This document shows positions 1 to 11,092 of a stretch of 40,000 bases of DNA, piece by piece. Location: assembly GCF_963678635.1 (NCBI RefSeq), contig NW_026971209.1, forward strand, positions 1 to 40,000, written 5' to 3'. The first letter of the stretch is position 1; every line of letters begins with the position of its first letter. The notes beneath the pieces were generated by a model that saw nothing but the letters and a program-made list of their open reading frames with translations, had not been told where the DNA came from and ran no database searches. The stretch comes from Symsagittifera roscoffensis (lineage: Eukaryota > Xenacoelomorpha > Acoela > Convolutidae). Position numbers and translations under genes: made by a program.

Positions 1-2247
1 ACCCTAACCCTAACCCTAACCCTAACCCTAACCCTAACCCTAACCCTAACCCTAACCCTAACCCTAACCCTAACCCTAACCCTAACCCTAACCCTAACCC
101 TAACCCTAACCCTAACCCTAACCCTAACCCTAACCCTAACCCTAACCCTAACCCTAACCCTAACCCTAACCCTAACCCTAACCCTAACCCTAACCCTAAC
201 CCTAACCCTAACCCTAACCCTAACCCTAACCCTAACCCTAACCCTAACCCTAACCCTAACCCTAACCCTAACCCTAACCCTAACCCTAACCCTAACCCTA
301 ACCCTAACCCTAACCCTAACCCTAACCCTAACCCTAACCCTAACCCTAACCCTAACCCTAACCCTAACCCTAACCCTAACCCTAACCCTAACCCTAACCC
401 TAACCCTAACCCTAACCCTAACCCTAACCCTAACCCTAACCCTAACCCTAACCCTAACCCTAACCCTAACCCTAACCCTAACCCTAACCCTAACCCTAAC
501 CCTAACCCTAACCCTAACCCTAACCCTAACCCTAACCCTAACCCTAACCCTAACCCTAACCCTAACCCTAACCCTAACCCTAACCCTAACCCTAACCCTA
601 ACCCTAACCCTAACCCTAACCCTAACCCTAACCCTAACCCTAACCCTAACCCTAACCCTAACCCTAACCCTAACCCTAACCCTAACCCTAACCCTAACCC
701 TAACCCTAACCCTAACCCTAACCCTAACCCTAACCCTAACCCTAACCCTAACCCTAACCCTAACCCTAACCCTAACCCTAACCCTAACCCTAACCCTAAC
801 CCTAACCCTAACCCTAACCCTAACCCTAACCCTAACCCTAACCCTAACCCTAACCCTAACCCTAACCCTAACCCTAACCCTAACCCTAACCCTAACCCTA
901 ACCCTAACCCTAACCCTAACCCTAACCCTAACCCTAACCCTAACCCTAACCCTAACCCTAACCCTAACCCTAACCCTAACCCTAACCCTAACCCTAACCC
1001 TAACCCTAACCCTAACCCTAACCCTAACCCTAACCCTAACCCTAACCCTAACCCTAACCCTAACCCTAACCCTAACCCTAACCCTAACCCTAACCCTAAC
1101 CCTAACCCTAACCCTAACCCTAACCCTAACCCTAACCCTAACCCTAACCCTAACCCTAACCCTAACCCTAACCCTAACCCTAACCCTAACCCTAACCCTA
1201 ACCCTAACCCTAACCCTAACCCTAACCCTAACCCTAACCCTAACCCTAACCCTAACCCTAACCCTAACCCTAACCCTAACCCTAACCCTAACCCTAACCC
1301 TAACCCTAACCCTAACCCTAACCCTAACCCTAACCCTAACCCTAACCCTAACCCTAACCCTAACCCTAACCCTAACCCTAACCCTAACCCTAACCCTAAC
1401 CCTAACCCTAACCCTAACCCTAACCCTAACCCTAACCCTAACCCTAACCCTAACCCTAACCCTAACCCTAACCCTAACCCTAACCCTAACCCTAACCCTA
1501 ACCCTAACCCTAACCCTAACCCTAACCCTAACCCTAACCCTAACCCTAACCCTAACCCTAACCCTAACCCTAACCCTAACCCTAACCCTAACCCTAACCC
1601 TAACCCTAACCCTAACCCTAACCCTAACCCTAACCCTAACCCTAACCCTAACCCTAACCCTAACCCTAACCCTAACCCTAACCCTAACCCTAACCCTAAC
1701 CCTAACCCTAACCCTAACCCTAACCCTAACCCTAACCCTAACCCTAACCCTAACCCTAACCCTAACCCTAACCCTAACCCTAACCCTAACCCTAACCCTA
1801 ACCCTAACCCTAACCCTAACCCTAACCCTAACCCTAACCCTAACCCTAACCCTAACCCTAACCCTAACCCTAACCCTAACCCTAACCCTAACCCTAACCC
1901 TAACCCTAACCCTAACCCTAACCCTAACCCTAACCCTAACCCTAACCCTAACCCTAACCCTAACCCTAACCCTAACCCTAACCCTAACCCTAACCCTAAC
2001 CCTAACCCTAACCCTAACCCTAACCCTAACCCTAACCCTAACCCTAACCCTAACCCTAACCCTAACCCTAACCCTAACCCTAACCCTAACCCTAACCCTA
2101 ACCCTAACCCTAACCCTAACCCTAACCCTAACCCTAACCCTAACCCTAACCCTAACCCTAACCCTAACCCTAAAACCTAACCCTAACCCTAACCCTAACC
2201 CTAACCCTAACCCTAACCCTAACCCTAACCCTAACCCTAACCCTAAC
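1..2247. repeat. Terminal telomere repeat tract, (CCCTAA)n
   Basis: About 375 tandem CCCTAA units start at base 1, so the window begins at a chromosome end with the C-rich strand shown. The tract is perfect except for one irregular unit near 2173-2179, where AACCTAA replaces CCCTAA. It gives way at 2248 to the first bases of module A. TTAGGG is the telomere word of vertebrates and many other animals, many fungi and some protists, so it does not identify the organism alone. Confidence 0.98.
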
Positions 2248-2270
2248 CCTGCTCCATGGCACTTTTTTGC
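2248..2270 (+). repeat. Left terminal inverted repeat of module A
   Basis: These 23 bases join the terminal telomere directly. They read CCTGCTC, three variable bases, then GGCACTTTTTTGC. The reverse complement of 11126-11148, at the other end of module A, matches at 20 of 23 positions, differing only in the three variable bases. Both copies abut telomere repeat. This is seen directly; a transposon-like end is inference. Confidence 0.75.
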
Positions 2271-3930
2271 TATATAGGAGCGAAGGCTCCTTTTTTTTGA
2301 AAAAAGTGTGAGCGGTTTTTTTTGAGCAACCGGGGAGTCAATTTAAGGTGCCTGTGCCCCTATGTAGCCACTAACAGTCATAGAAAACCAAGTTTGACGA
2401 ATTTTCAACTATTTTTGAAAAAGTTAGGGGTAACATGGCACTTTTTTGCACTTTTTTTGTTTGGCTTAGGGTTGATATCTTAAACCAATTTTTTTGAAGT
2501 TTTTTTGGCTTTTCTGTACTGCCAGGCTCCCTAGCTGTCCAACGATACCTCATTTTTCAAAATCCGACCAATAAAAATTAAAAAAAGTGGTTTTGAAAAA
2601 CAGTAAAAAGTTAGTGTTAAGAGACAAAATTACCCCTAACTGAAAAATCAAGTTTTTGTTAACTGTGAGAATTGAGACCTACACAGCTGGAATCCTCGTT
2701 AAAAATGCTCTATATACCGCCCATAATATAAAAGTTGGGGGTATAGTTAGGGTTAAAATGTTCGGATCTGACGAAAGTTGCAGTGGTTGGATAGGGGTTG
2801 AAACTGCAACTTCATTTATCGGTTCAGGTCAATTTTCCAACTCATCAACTATATGTCCTAAAAATCTAAAAATTGGTGTCTAGGATGTTTTTTCGACGAG
2901 AAGAACGATGGCAGTGTTATTTTTATCAATTTCTCAAATTTTGGGGTGATTTTACGAAAAAGAGCGAAACGTTCCTAGGATTGGGCACTTTTTTGCGCTT
3001 TTTGAGGTTAGCCCCAATTATTAGTTTGATACTTATTTCTTTTGTTCAATATCATCTATGGGCTGTGTTATGTTGCTCAAGGGCTTTCTAGTAGATCTAA
3101 TTTCAACAAAATCGTCAAAACATAAATATTAGATTTTTTTGAAAAAAAAGTTAGGGCTAAGGAAAATTACAAAAATTTTCGCTCTTTTTTAGTTTTTTTT
3201 ATGTTCAAATGTACTTTTTTGGTTAAAAATGATTTCCCAGACGCAGAACTGCATTTATAACTGTTTCAAACCTTTTACAGCAAGCTTTTAGCGCTCTGAC
3301 TGGAAATTTGACAGTTTGATGAAAAATGTTCAAAATCAGAAATTTTTGTTGCATCCGTTAAGATCTCAGCACGTTTATTTATATTATTCATGTCAAAAGA
3401 ACACTTGAATGGAACCCTGGCACACCTAGAAGTCCTGTCAGAACATTTAAGAGGCAAAAAAGCTCCCCAGAAAAATTTGAGGTCTCCGTAAACTGTCAAA
3501 AAAAATTCTGTAAGAAATTTTGACTTTTTCGATTTTTTTAAAGAATTTTTTAGCTTTAATAAGGGTTTTATATTGCCCCTGACGACCATGTGTGATCATG
3601 TACGTACTGTACATGCAGTACCCCAATCTGAGAGAACCAGCAAGATGCAGCTCTTTTTACGGGGCTCTTTGCATTAAATCAATTTTTTTGTAAAATTCGA
3701 ACCCAAACGTGATTTTTTTAAATATGTCAAATTTTTCTGTTTTTTTTTAATAAACTGTTAAATTTCTTCTATTTGTCATGTTATTTCGCGTGTGTTCAAT
3801 CAATAACAAAAACAAAAATAAACAAAACATGTCTCATATAAATACACGAAGTAACTTTTGAGTTCGTCAGTTTACTGGAAACATTTTTTTGTTACTTATT
3901 TCAGATTAGCAAAACTCTTTTATGTAAAAA
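2271..3930. other. AT-rich subtelomeric DNA without a gene
   Basis: Low-complexity DNA with many T and A runs. The word GGCACTTTTTTGC recurs at 2437 and 2984, and telomere-like words such as GTTAGGGGTAA (near 2422) and GTTAGGGCTAA (near 3150) are scattered through it. Open frames here are short, mostly begin at non-ATG codons and have no recognisable composition, so I call no gene. Confidence 0.7.
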
Positions 3931-6900
3931 AGCTTTTTTATTATGATTGCAACCAATGAAATTATAAAAAAAAACCTTAGAAAATCGACAAAGACAAAAT
4001 AGGGCCTCTTTAAGTGCTTTGATAACCATAAACCTAAAAAAACCTAAAAAGTAAAAACTTTTCTCTAAATGAAGTTTTTTTTTTTTAATTCAGCATAGCA
4101 AAAAAACTTCAACTTAAAAGTTTCTGTTTATTTTTTTTTATCAAGGCCTACTACACGATGTTGCACTCAAAGGAACGGGAAGGACAAAATACTGCCTTTT
4201 TTGAGCTTAGATAACCATAAAAACAAGATCAAAATTGTTTCTCTGAAGGTCACTCTTTTCTTTATTTATATGTGCCTAAAAAACTTACTAACTGAAAGAT
4301 TGTAATCAAGTGCTGCAATCAAGCTCAACTACTTTATATTGACCTGAGATGAACGGGATGGACAAAGTACTGCCTCTTTATGAGCTTAGGTAACAATAAA
4401 ACGTAAGCTCTAATTTTTTTCTTTGAATTTCATATTTTTATTTGTTTAAAAGATCCTAGCAAAAAAATCTTCTCGTTAAATGATAGTAACAATTGACTGC
4501 ATACAATTCAAACTACAAGATGATGATCTCAGAGGAACGTGAAGGACAAAACACTGCCTCTTTAGGAGCTTAGATAACTATAAAACGTAAGATCAATTTT
4601 TTTTTCTGAAGTCATAATTATCTTTATTTAAATGAGCCTAACAAAAAATCTTTCTAATTAAAAGATTGTAAATTTTGGCTGCAGTCAAGTTAAATTACTT
4701 GATATTGATCTGAGACGAACGGGAAGGGCAAAAAACTGCCTCTTTAGAAGCTTAGATAACCATAAAATGTAAAATCAAAAAAAAAATCTCTGGAAGTCAT
4801 CTTTTCTTTATTTATTTGAGCGTAACAAAAAGTTTTTCTCATTGAAAGATTGTATGTTTTGACTCCAGTTAAGCTAAACTGCATAATATTGATCTCAGAT
4901 GAACGATAAGAACAAAATACTGCCTCTTTAGGAGCTTAGATAATCATAAAATTAAGATGAAAATTTTTTCTCTCGAAGTAATTTTTTCTTTATTTGGATG
5001 AGCCTAACAAAAATTCTTTCTTATTGAAAAGTTGTGAGTATTGGCTGCAATCAAGCTAAACTACTTTTTACTGGTCTCAGATGAACGGGAAAACCAAATT
5101 ATTACCTCTTTGTGAGCTTAGGTAACCATAAAACCTAAGCTCCAATTTTTTTCTCTGGATTTCATTTTTTCTTTTTTTAAATGAGCCTAACAAAAAGTCT
5201 TCCTTTTTGAAAGATTATAAGTATTGGCTGCAATAAAGCTTAATTACATGATATTCATCTCAGATGAACGTGGAGGCCAAACTACTGCCTATCTGTGAGC
5301 TTAGGTAACCATAAATTGAAAGCTCCAGATTTTTTATCTGGATTTCATTTTTTTATTTGTTTAAAAGAGCCTAGCGAAAAAATCTTCCCTTTAAATGATT
5401 GTATAAATTGACTAAAAACAACTCAAACTACATGATGTTTGTATCAGAGGAACGGGAATGACAAAATACTGCCTGTTTAGGAGCTTATATAACCATAAAC
5501 TGTAAAACCAAAATTTTTTTTTCTGGAAGTCATAATTTTCTTTATTTAAATGAGCCTAACAAAAAAACTTTCTCATTGAAAAAGTGTATGTATTGGCTCC
5601 AGTCAAGCTTAATTGTATAATATTGATCTCAGAGGAACGAGAAGAACAAAATGCTGCCTCCTTATGAGCTTAGATAACCATAAAATTTAAGATAAAAACT
5701 TTTTCTCTCGAAGTAACTTTTTCTTTATTTAAATGAGCCCAACAAAAACTATTAATTATTCGAAGATTGTGAGTATTGGCTGCAATCAAGCTAAACTAAA
5801 ATTTACTGAACTCAGATGAACGGGAAGGCCAAGTTACTGCCTCTCTGTGAGCTTAGCTAACCATAAAACGGAAGCTCCAATTTTTTTCTCTGGTGTTTTT
5901 TTTTAAATGAGCCTAATAAAGTGTTTTTCTATTTGAAAGATTGTAAATACTGGATGCAATCAAGCCTAATTACAGGATATTGTTCTCAGATGAACGGGAA
6001 GGCGAAATCGCTGCGTCTTTGGGAGCTTAGGTAGCCATTAAAACTAAGCTCCAATTTTTTACATGGATTTCATATTTTTATTTGTTTAAAAGGGCCTAGC
6101 AAAGATGTCTTCTTGTTGATTGACTGCAATAATTGACTGCAAACAATTCAAACTACATCATGTTGCTCTCAGAGGAACAGGAAGGTAAAATACTGCCTCT
6201 TCGTGAGCTTATGTAATCATAAAACGTAAGCTGCAATTTTATTCTCTGGGTTTCATATTTTTATATGTTTAAAAGAGCCTAGCAAAAAAATCGTCTTCTA
6301 AAGTTATTTTAAAAAGTGATTGTAAGCAATGAAAACTAGATGATGTTTATCTCAGAGGAACGGGAATGACAAAATACTGCCTCTTTATGAGCTTAGGTAA
6401 CGTTAAAAGGTAAGCTCTAATATTTTTCTTTGGATTTCAAAATTTTATTTGTTTAAAAGAGCCTAGCAAAAAAATCTTCTCATTAAATGACTAAAACAAT
6501 TGACTGCATACAATCCAAACTACACGGTTTTGATCTCAGAGGAACATGAAGGACAAAACACTGCCTCTTAAGGAGCTTAGATAACTAAAAAACGTAATGT
6601 CAATTTTTTTTTTCTGAAGTCATAATTTTCTTTGTTTAAATGAGCCTAACAAAAAATCTTTCCTAATGAAAGATTGTGAATATTGGATGCAATCAAGCTA
6701 AACTACATTTTACTGATCTCAGATGATCGGGAAAACCAAATTAATACCTATTTGTGAGCTTAGGTAACCATAAACCTAAGCTCCAATTTTTTTCTCCGGA
6801 TTTCATTTTTTCTTTTTTTAAATGAGCCTAACAAAAAGTATTTTTTTTGAAAGATTGTAAGTATTAGCTGCAATAAAACTTAACTACATGATTTTGATCT

Positions 6901-7575
6901 CAGATGAACGGGGAGGCCAAACTACTGCCTATCTGTGAGCTTAGGTAACCATAAAGTGAAAGCTCCAGATTTTTTATCTGGATTTCATATCTTTATTTGT
7001 TTAAAAGAGCCTAGCAAAAAAATATTCTCTTTAAATGATTGTATAAATTGACTACAAACAACTCAAACTACATGATGTTTGTATCAGAGGAACAGGAATG
7101 ACAAAATACTGCCTGTTTAGGAGCTTATATAACCATAAACTGTAAAACCAAAAATTTTTCTCTGGAAGTCATACTTTTCTTTATTTAAATGAGCCTAACA
7201 AAAAAATTTTCTCATTGAAAAAGTGCGGGTATTGGCTCCAATCAAGCTCAACTACTTAATATTGACCTGAGATGAACGGGATGGACAAAGTACTGCCTCT
7301 TTATGAGCTTAGGTAACAATAAAACGTAAGCTCTAATTTTTTTCTTTGAATTTCATATTTTTATTTGTTTAAAAGATCCTAGCAAAAAAATCTTCTCGTT
7401 AAATGATAGTAACAATTGACTGCATACAATTCAAACTACATGATGTTGATCTCAGAAGAACGTGAAGGACAAAACACTGCCTCTTTAGGAGCTTAGATAA
7501 CTATAAAACGTAAGATCAAATTTTTTTTCTGAAGTCATAATTTTCTTTGTTTAAATGAGCCTAACAAAAAATCTT
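3930..7575 (+). repeat. 183-bp satellite array, about 20 copies
   Basis: A diverged tandem repeat. Each unit holds a phrase like ACTGCCTCTTT followed by GAGCTTAGGTAACC and later GAGCCTA(A/G)CAAAAA. The phrase recurs near 4190, 4367, 4553, 4735, 4919 and so on to 7477, a mean spacing of about 183 bp. Some distant units match much better than neighbours, so multi-unit blocks have been copied: 4325-4650 resembles 7245-7575 (about 16 units apart), and a unit near 5400 resembles one near 7040 (9 units apart). The last unit stops abruptly at about 7575, where a gene fragment begins. Confidence 0.9.
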
Positions 7576-7924
7576 CGATGGTAATGGCGGAAGTAAAGAT
7601 GAGACAATGTCCCTTGATTATCGTGAAAGTTGCTCATCCCAGGAGCAGGATGCAGCTGTTAATAGCCTGCCAACAGCTGGAAAAATTGCCCTCTTCATAA
7701 AAAATCGCCCTCAAAGATCGACTGCGAAATACACTTTAAACACTGCAGGTCGCTTGTACCTCGCAAAATTATACCGCAAGAAACGGATGGGAACCAAATT
7801 CAGTTTGCGAGCAGCAATTACTCAGCCAGAGGACAATGAGATCCAGATGACCCTCGATCAAGCTCGAGCTATCTTTGAGCAGATAGACCGCTGGATCTCT
7901 CAGGGACCTCCCAGCATATGGTGA
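7576..7924 (+). pseudogene. Truncated C-terminal fragment of a SET/recombinase-like family gene
   Basis: The frame is open from the satellite junction to TGA at 7922-7924. The only in-frame ATG (7607) gives 105 residues, but coding-like sequence begins before it, right at the satellite edge, so this looks like the 3' end of a longer gene. The peptide aligns with the last ~75 residues of the 968-aa protein at 29186-32092. Shared features are an NR..R basic patch, a Y.L stretch, a (Y/W)LA.LY motif, and a C-terminal LT.DQ or TLDQAR helix ending in a (D/T)(R/T)W tryptophan. I estimate roughly one third identity, so it is an old paralog, not a recent copy. The catalytic SET and recombinase parts are absent. 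Base composition is more balanced than its surroundings. It is followed, as the intact gene is, by double-hairpin repeats, a purine cassette and a ribozyme. Confidence 0.75.
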
Positions 7925-8290
7925 AGCCTTGTACTCTCGTTCCCCAAAAACTCTCGTTCCCTAAACCATTTTTTTTACCAGTATGTTCTTGCAAGAACTC
8001 ATAGCTAGAAAACCAAGGTCACAACTAATGAATTTCCAGGTAAACAATAAGTGTGTGAAAAAAGTACAAAACTGAGAGATTGAAACAAAGTTCCCAAATT
8101 GTTCAGGCGCCATTTTAAAGTTGACTTTTTAATTTTTTCATTTTTGCGTACTTTATGACATTTAACTCTGCTTTTAATTAACGAAAATTATGGCAGTTAA
8201 TTATTTTTTGTTGAATTAAATTTTTCCGATAAATACGGTTAATTTACATATGACCTTGGTATTTCGTGCTGTAATTTTTTCGTGCAGTAT
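7925..8290. other. Region between gene fragment and hairpin repeats
   Basis: About 370 bp of AT-rich sequence following the stop codon of the gene fragment. It contains a short repeat of CTCTCGTTCCC near 7935-7962 and otherwise nothing I recognise. By position it would be 3' untranslated sequence of the fragment's parent gene. Confidence 0.5.
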
Positions 8291-8298
8291 ATTGATTA

Positions 8299-8793
8299 GA
8301 TCACTTGACTTTGTGACACTCCATAAGCCTTAGTTGTGCTAGGAGGGGCTTAGTTGAGTGATCGGGTGAGTTGTTTTTGACTTTGTGACACTCCATAAGC
8401 CTTAGTTGTGCTAGGAGGGGCTTAGTTGACTACAATTCATCCTTTGCAGTTTTGTTGCCGTATATTGATTAGATCACTTGACTTTGTGACACTCCATAAG
8501 CCTTAATTGTGCTAGGAGGGGCTTAGTTGAGTGATCGGGTGAGTTGTTTTTGACTTTGTGACACTCCATAAGCCTTAATTGTGCTAGGAGGGGCTTAGTT
8601 GACTACAATTCATCCTTTGCAGTTGATTGTTGTTGTTGCCGTATATTGATTTTGATCACTTGACTTTGTGACACTCCATAAGCCTTAGTTGTGCTAGGAG
8701 GGGCTTAGTTGAGTGATCGGGTGAGTTGTTTTTGACTTTGTGACACTCCATAAGCCTTAGTTGTGCTAGGAGGGGCTTAGTTGACTACAATTC
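8299..8793 (+). repeat. Three 140-bp double-hairpin repeats
   Basis: Full dimers lie at 8299-8438, 8472-8611 and 8654-8793, each exactly 140 bp. Every dimer has two halves sharing a core (GTGACACTCCATAAGCC ... GCTAGGAGGGGCTTAG) but with different outer arms. In the first half GATCACTTGAC pairs with GTTGAGTGATC (11 pairs, two G-U if RNA). In the second half GAGTTGTTTTTGAC pairs with GTTGACTACAATTC (12 of 14). Pairing is kept although the arm sequences differ, which suggests selection on structure. The linker holds CATCCTTTGCAGTT. The same dimers follow the intact gene at 32348-32923. Confidence 0.85.
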
Positions 8794-8819
8794 ATCCTTT
8801 GCAGTTGATTGTTTATTAT

Positions 8820-8958
8820 TTATATGTCTAAAAAAGAGAAAGCCTTGGCTTCAAAAAAAAAGAAAAAAAAAGAAAAAATGAGAACTTCAAGTTCCAAAAA
8901 AGAGAAAGCTTTCTCACAAAAAAAGAAAAAAAGAAAAAAAAAGCCAAAAAAAGTTTTT
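8820..8958 (+). repeat. Purine-rich cassette with three short hairpins
   Basis: An A-rich stretch directly upstream of the ribozyme. It holds three short self-complementary words: GAAAGCCTTGGCTTC (8838-8852), GAACTTCAAGTTC (8882-8894) and the perfect palindrome GAGAAAGCTTTCTC (8902-8915). It ends in GCCAAAAAAAGTTTTT against the ribozyme. Related copies occur at about 32215, 32455, 32945 and 38665. The lysine-rich and phenylalanine-rich open frames here reflect the base composition. Confidence 0.7.
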
Positions 8959-9034
8959 GGGACCGATGGTGCCCGCCTCCCCGTTGGCGGTCCTGGATAG
9001 CCCTGTGAAATTTCAGGGTGAACTGAGAGGCACC
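8959..9034 (+). ncRNA. HDV-like self-cleaving ribozyme, copy 1
   Basis: A 76-nt GC-rich island that folds into the nested double pseudoknot of HDV-like ribozymes. P1: 8959-8964 with 8989-8994, opening with the expected G-U wobble at the cleavage-site guanine. P2: GGTGCC (8968-8973) with GGCACC (9029-9034). P3: GCC (8975-8977) with GGC (8986-8988), closed by the eight-base loop TCCCCGTT. P1.1: C8979-C8980 with G8995-G8996. P4: GCCCTG (9000-9005) with CAGGGT (9014-9019). The joining strand before P2 holds the expected C-N-R-A at 9023-9026, with C9023 as the presumed catalytic cytosine. Cleavage would fall just 5' of G8959. HDV-like ribozymes are known in many eukaryotic genomes, often in retroelements. 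Here the ribozyme lies 1,035 bp past the stop of a recombinase-family gene fragment. Activity is untested. Confidence 0.87.
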
Positions 9035-9237
9035 AAAATATTTGATTTGAAAAAAAATGAATCGAGAGAGTTTCGACTTGAAACAAAAACCTAAAAACAG
9101 AAGAAAAGCAACTGATGGCCAAAAACACCTTAGAAAAAGCTTGTTTTTGACTTATCTCTGTTGATGAAAAGTTTGATGAAAAGGAGCTAAAAGGGAAAAG
9201 CATTTTATTCATCCCCTTATCTTTTGTGGTTTTACAG
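9035..9237. other. Spacer downstream of ribozyme copy 1
   Basis: About 200 bp of A-rich DNA with no gene. It resembles the sequence after ribozyme copy 2 only weakly. AAAGCTTGTTTTTGACTT (near 9136-9153) also occurs at 38566-38583, at the edge of the third cassette. Confidence 0.5.
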
Positions 9238-11010
9238 CTAATTTTGATGTTTATGTCACTTTTTTGATATTTTTAACTATTTTCACTAATTTTTTTTTAA
9301 CCCAAATTTATACTTATTTATACGTTATTTATACGTTATTTTTACCCAATTTTATACTTATTTTGTTGTTTTTTGTCTTACCCCCAATTTCTTAGTGTCT
9401 GAGACCTTTCCCAACTCTTGTATACCCAATTTAGGCCTTACCCCCAACTTTTGTTGACTTGCAACTAATTTTGGTGTTTTTGGCACTTTTTTGCTATTTT
9501 CAACTTTTATCCCTAATTTTTGTTATTTTTACCCAAAATTAAACCAATGTCGTAGTTATTCGTCTTAACCCCAACTTACTAGTGTCTGGAAATTTTCCCA
9601 GCTATTTTCTACCCAATTTAGGCCTTACCCTCAACTTTTGGGGGCTTACCCCTGATTTTAGTGTTTTGGGCACTTTTTTGCTAAATATGACTATTACCCC
9701 TAATTTTCGTTATTTTTACCCAAATTTATACCAAATTCGTTGTTTTTTGTCTTACCCCCAACTTCCTAGTGTCTGGAACCTTTCCCAACTATTTTCTACC
9801 CAATTTAGGCCTTACCCCCAACTTTTGGGATCTTACCCATAATTTTAGTGTTTTGGGCACTTTTTTGCTATTTTCATCTTTTTCCCCTAATTTTTTGTTA
9901 TTTTTACCCAAAATTTAACCAATTTCGTGATTTTTTGTCTTACCTCCAACTTCTTAGTGTCTGGGACCTTTCCCAACTATTTTCTACCCAATTTAGGCCT
10001 TACCCCAACTTTTGGGGTCTTACCCTTAATTTTAGTGTTTTGGGCCTTTTTTTGCTATTTTCATGTTTTTCCCCTAATTTTTGTTATTTTTACCCAAAAT
10101 TTAACCAAGTTCGTGACTTTTCGTCTCACCCCCAGCTTCTTAGTGTCTGGGACCTTTCCCAACTATTTTCTACCCAATTTAGGCCTTACCCCCAACTTTT
10201 GGGGTCTTACCTTTAATTTTAGTGTTTTGGGCACTTTTTTGCTATTTTCATCTTTTTCCCCTAATTTTTGATATTTTTACCCAAAATTTAACCAATTTCG
10301 TGACTTCTTGTCTTACCCCCAACTTCTTAGTGTCTGGGACCTTTCCCAACTATTTTCTACCCAATTTAGGCCTTACCCCCAACTTTTGGGGTCTTACCCT
10401 TAATTTTAGTGTTTTGGGCACTTTTTTGCTATTTTCATCTTTTCCCCCTAATTTTTGTTATTTTTACCCAAAATTTAACCAAGTTCGTGACTTTTCGTCT
10501 CACCCCCAGCTTCTTAGTGTCTGGGACCTTTCCCAACTATTTTCTACCCAATTTAGGCCTTACCCCCAACTTTTGGGGTCTTACCCTTAATTTTAGTGTT
10601 TTGGGCACTTTTTTGCTATTTTCATCTTTTTCCCCTAATTTTTGATATTTTTACCCAAAATTTAACCAATTTCGTGACTTCTTGTCTTACCCCCAACTTC
10701 TTAGTGTCTGGGACCTTTCCCAACTATTTTCTACCCAATTTAGGCCTTACCCCCAACTTTTGGGGTCTTACCCTTAATTTTAGTGTTTTGGGCACTTTTT
10801 TGCTATTTTCATCTTTTTCCCCTAATTTTTGTTATTTTTACCCAAAATTTAACCGATTTCGTGAATTTTCAACTTACCCCCAACTTCTTAGTGTCTGGGA
10901 CCTTTCCCAACTATTTTCTACCCAATTTAGGCCTTACCCCCAACTTTTGGTGGCTTACCCCTAATTTTAGTGTTTTGGGCACTTTTTTGCGTACCCCTAA
11001 CTTTTATTAG
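9238..11010 (+). repeat. 187-bp satellite array (module A copy)
   Basis: Tandem repeat with a strict 187-bp period in its best part: GTGTTTTGGGCAC recurs about every 187 bp at 10223, 10410, 10597 and 10784. Units contain CCTTACCCCCAACTTTTGG and the signature word GGCACTTTTTTGC. The first two units (9238-9570) are degraded. Because 187 is not a multiple of three, the frames drift and the apparent 75-122 aa open frames are by-products. CCCCTAATTTT and TTACCCCCAAC resemble degenerate telomere repeat. The same satellite, same orientation, sits near the right end of module B. Confidence 0.92.
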
Positions 11011-11092
11011 GGGTAACGAGCTATGGCACTTTTTTGCGGCACTTTTTTGCTACAAGGCACTTTTTTGCGGCACTTTTTTGCTAGGGCCAACT
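11011..11092 (+). repeat. Cluster of GGCACTTTTTTGC signature words
   Basis: Four copies of the word lie close together near 11025, 11039, 11058 and 11072, separated only by CG-rich or TA-rich linkers, just before the foldback that ends module A. Comparable clusters of other words sit at the right end of module B and at 34030-34106. Confidence 0.8.

Noticed and set aside
2656-2883. 75-aa open frame with a fairly natural composition
   Set aside because: It begins at TTG with no ATG start, has no recognisable motif and lies in low-complexity DNA.
8313-8360. The hairpin-repeat core as a tRNA or another ribozyme
   Set aside because: No tRNA T-loop or anticodon arm is visible, and no hammerhead or HDV-type core can be drawn; only the simple hairpins are supported.
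8299-8793. CRISPR-like regular repeats
   Set aside because: The repeats are 140-bp dimers with conserved linkers, not short repeats with unique spacers, and the host is a eukaryote.
8809-9212. Lys-rich (+) and Phe-rich (-) open frames over the purine cassette, repeated near 33.0 kb
   Set aside because: Composition effect of A runs. Frames run through the ribozyme, and run lengths differ between copies, so frame is not conserved.
9582-11010. Series of similar 75-122 aa open frames rich in Phe, Leu and Pro
   Set aside because: Products of the 187-bp satellite. The period is not a multiple of three, so no frame is kept, and the same peptide appears in rotating frames.
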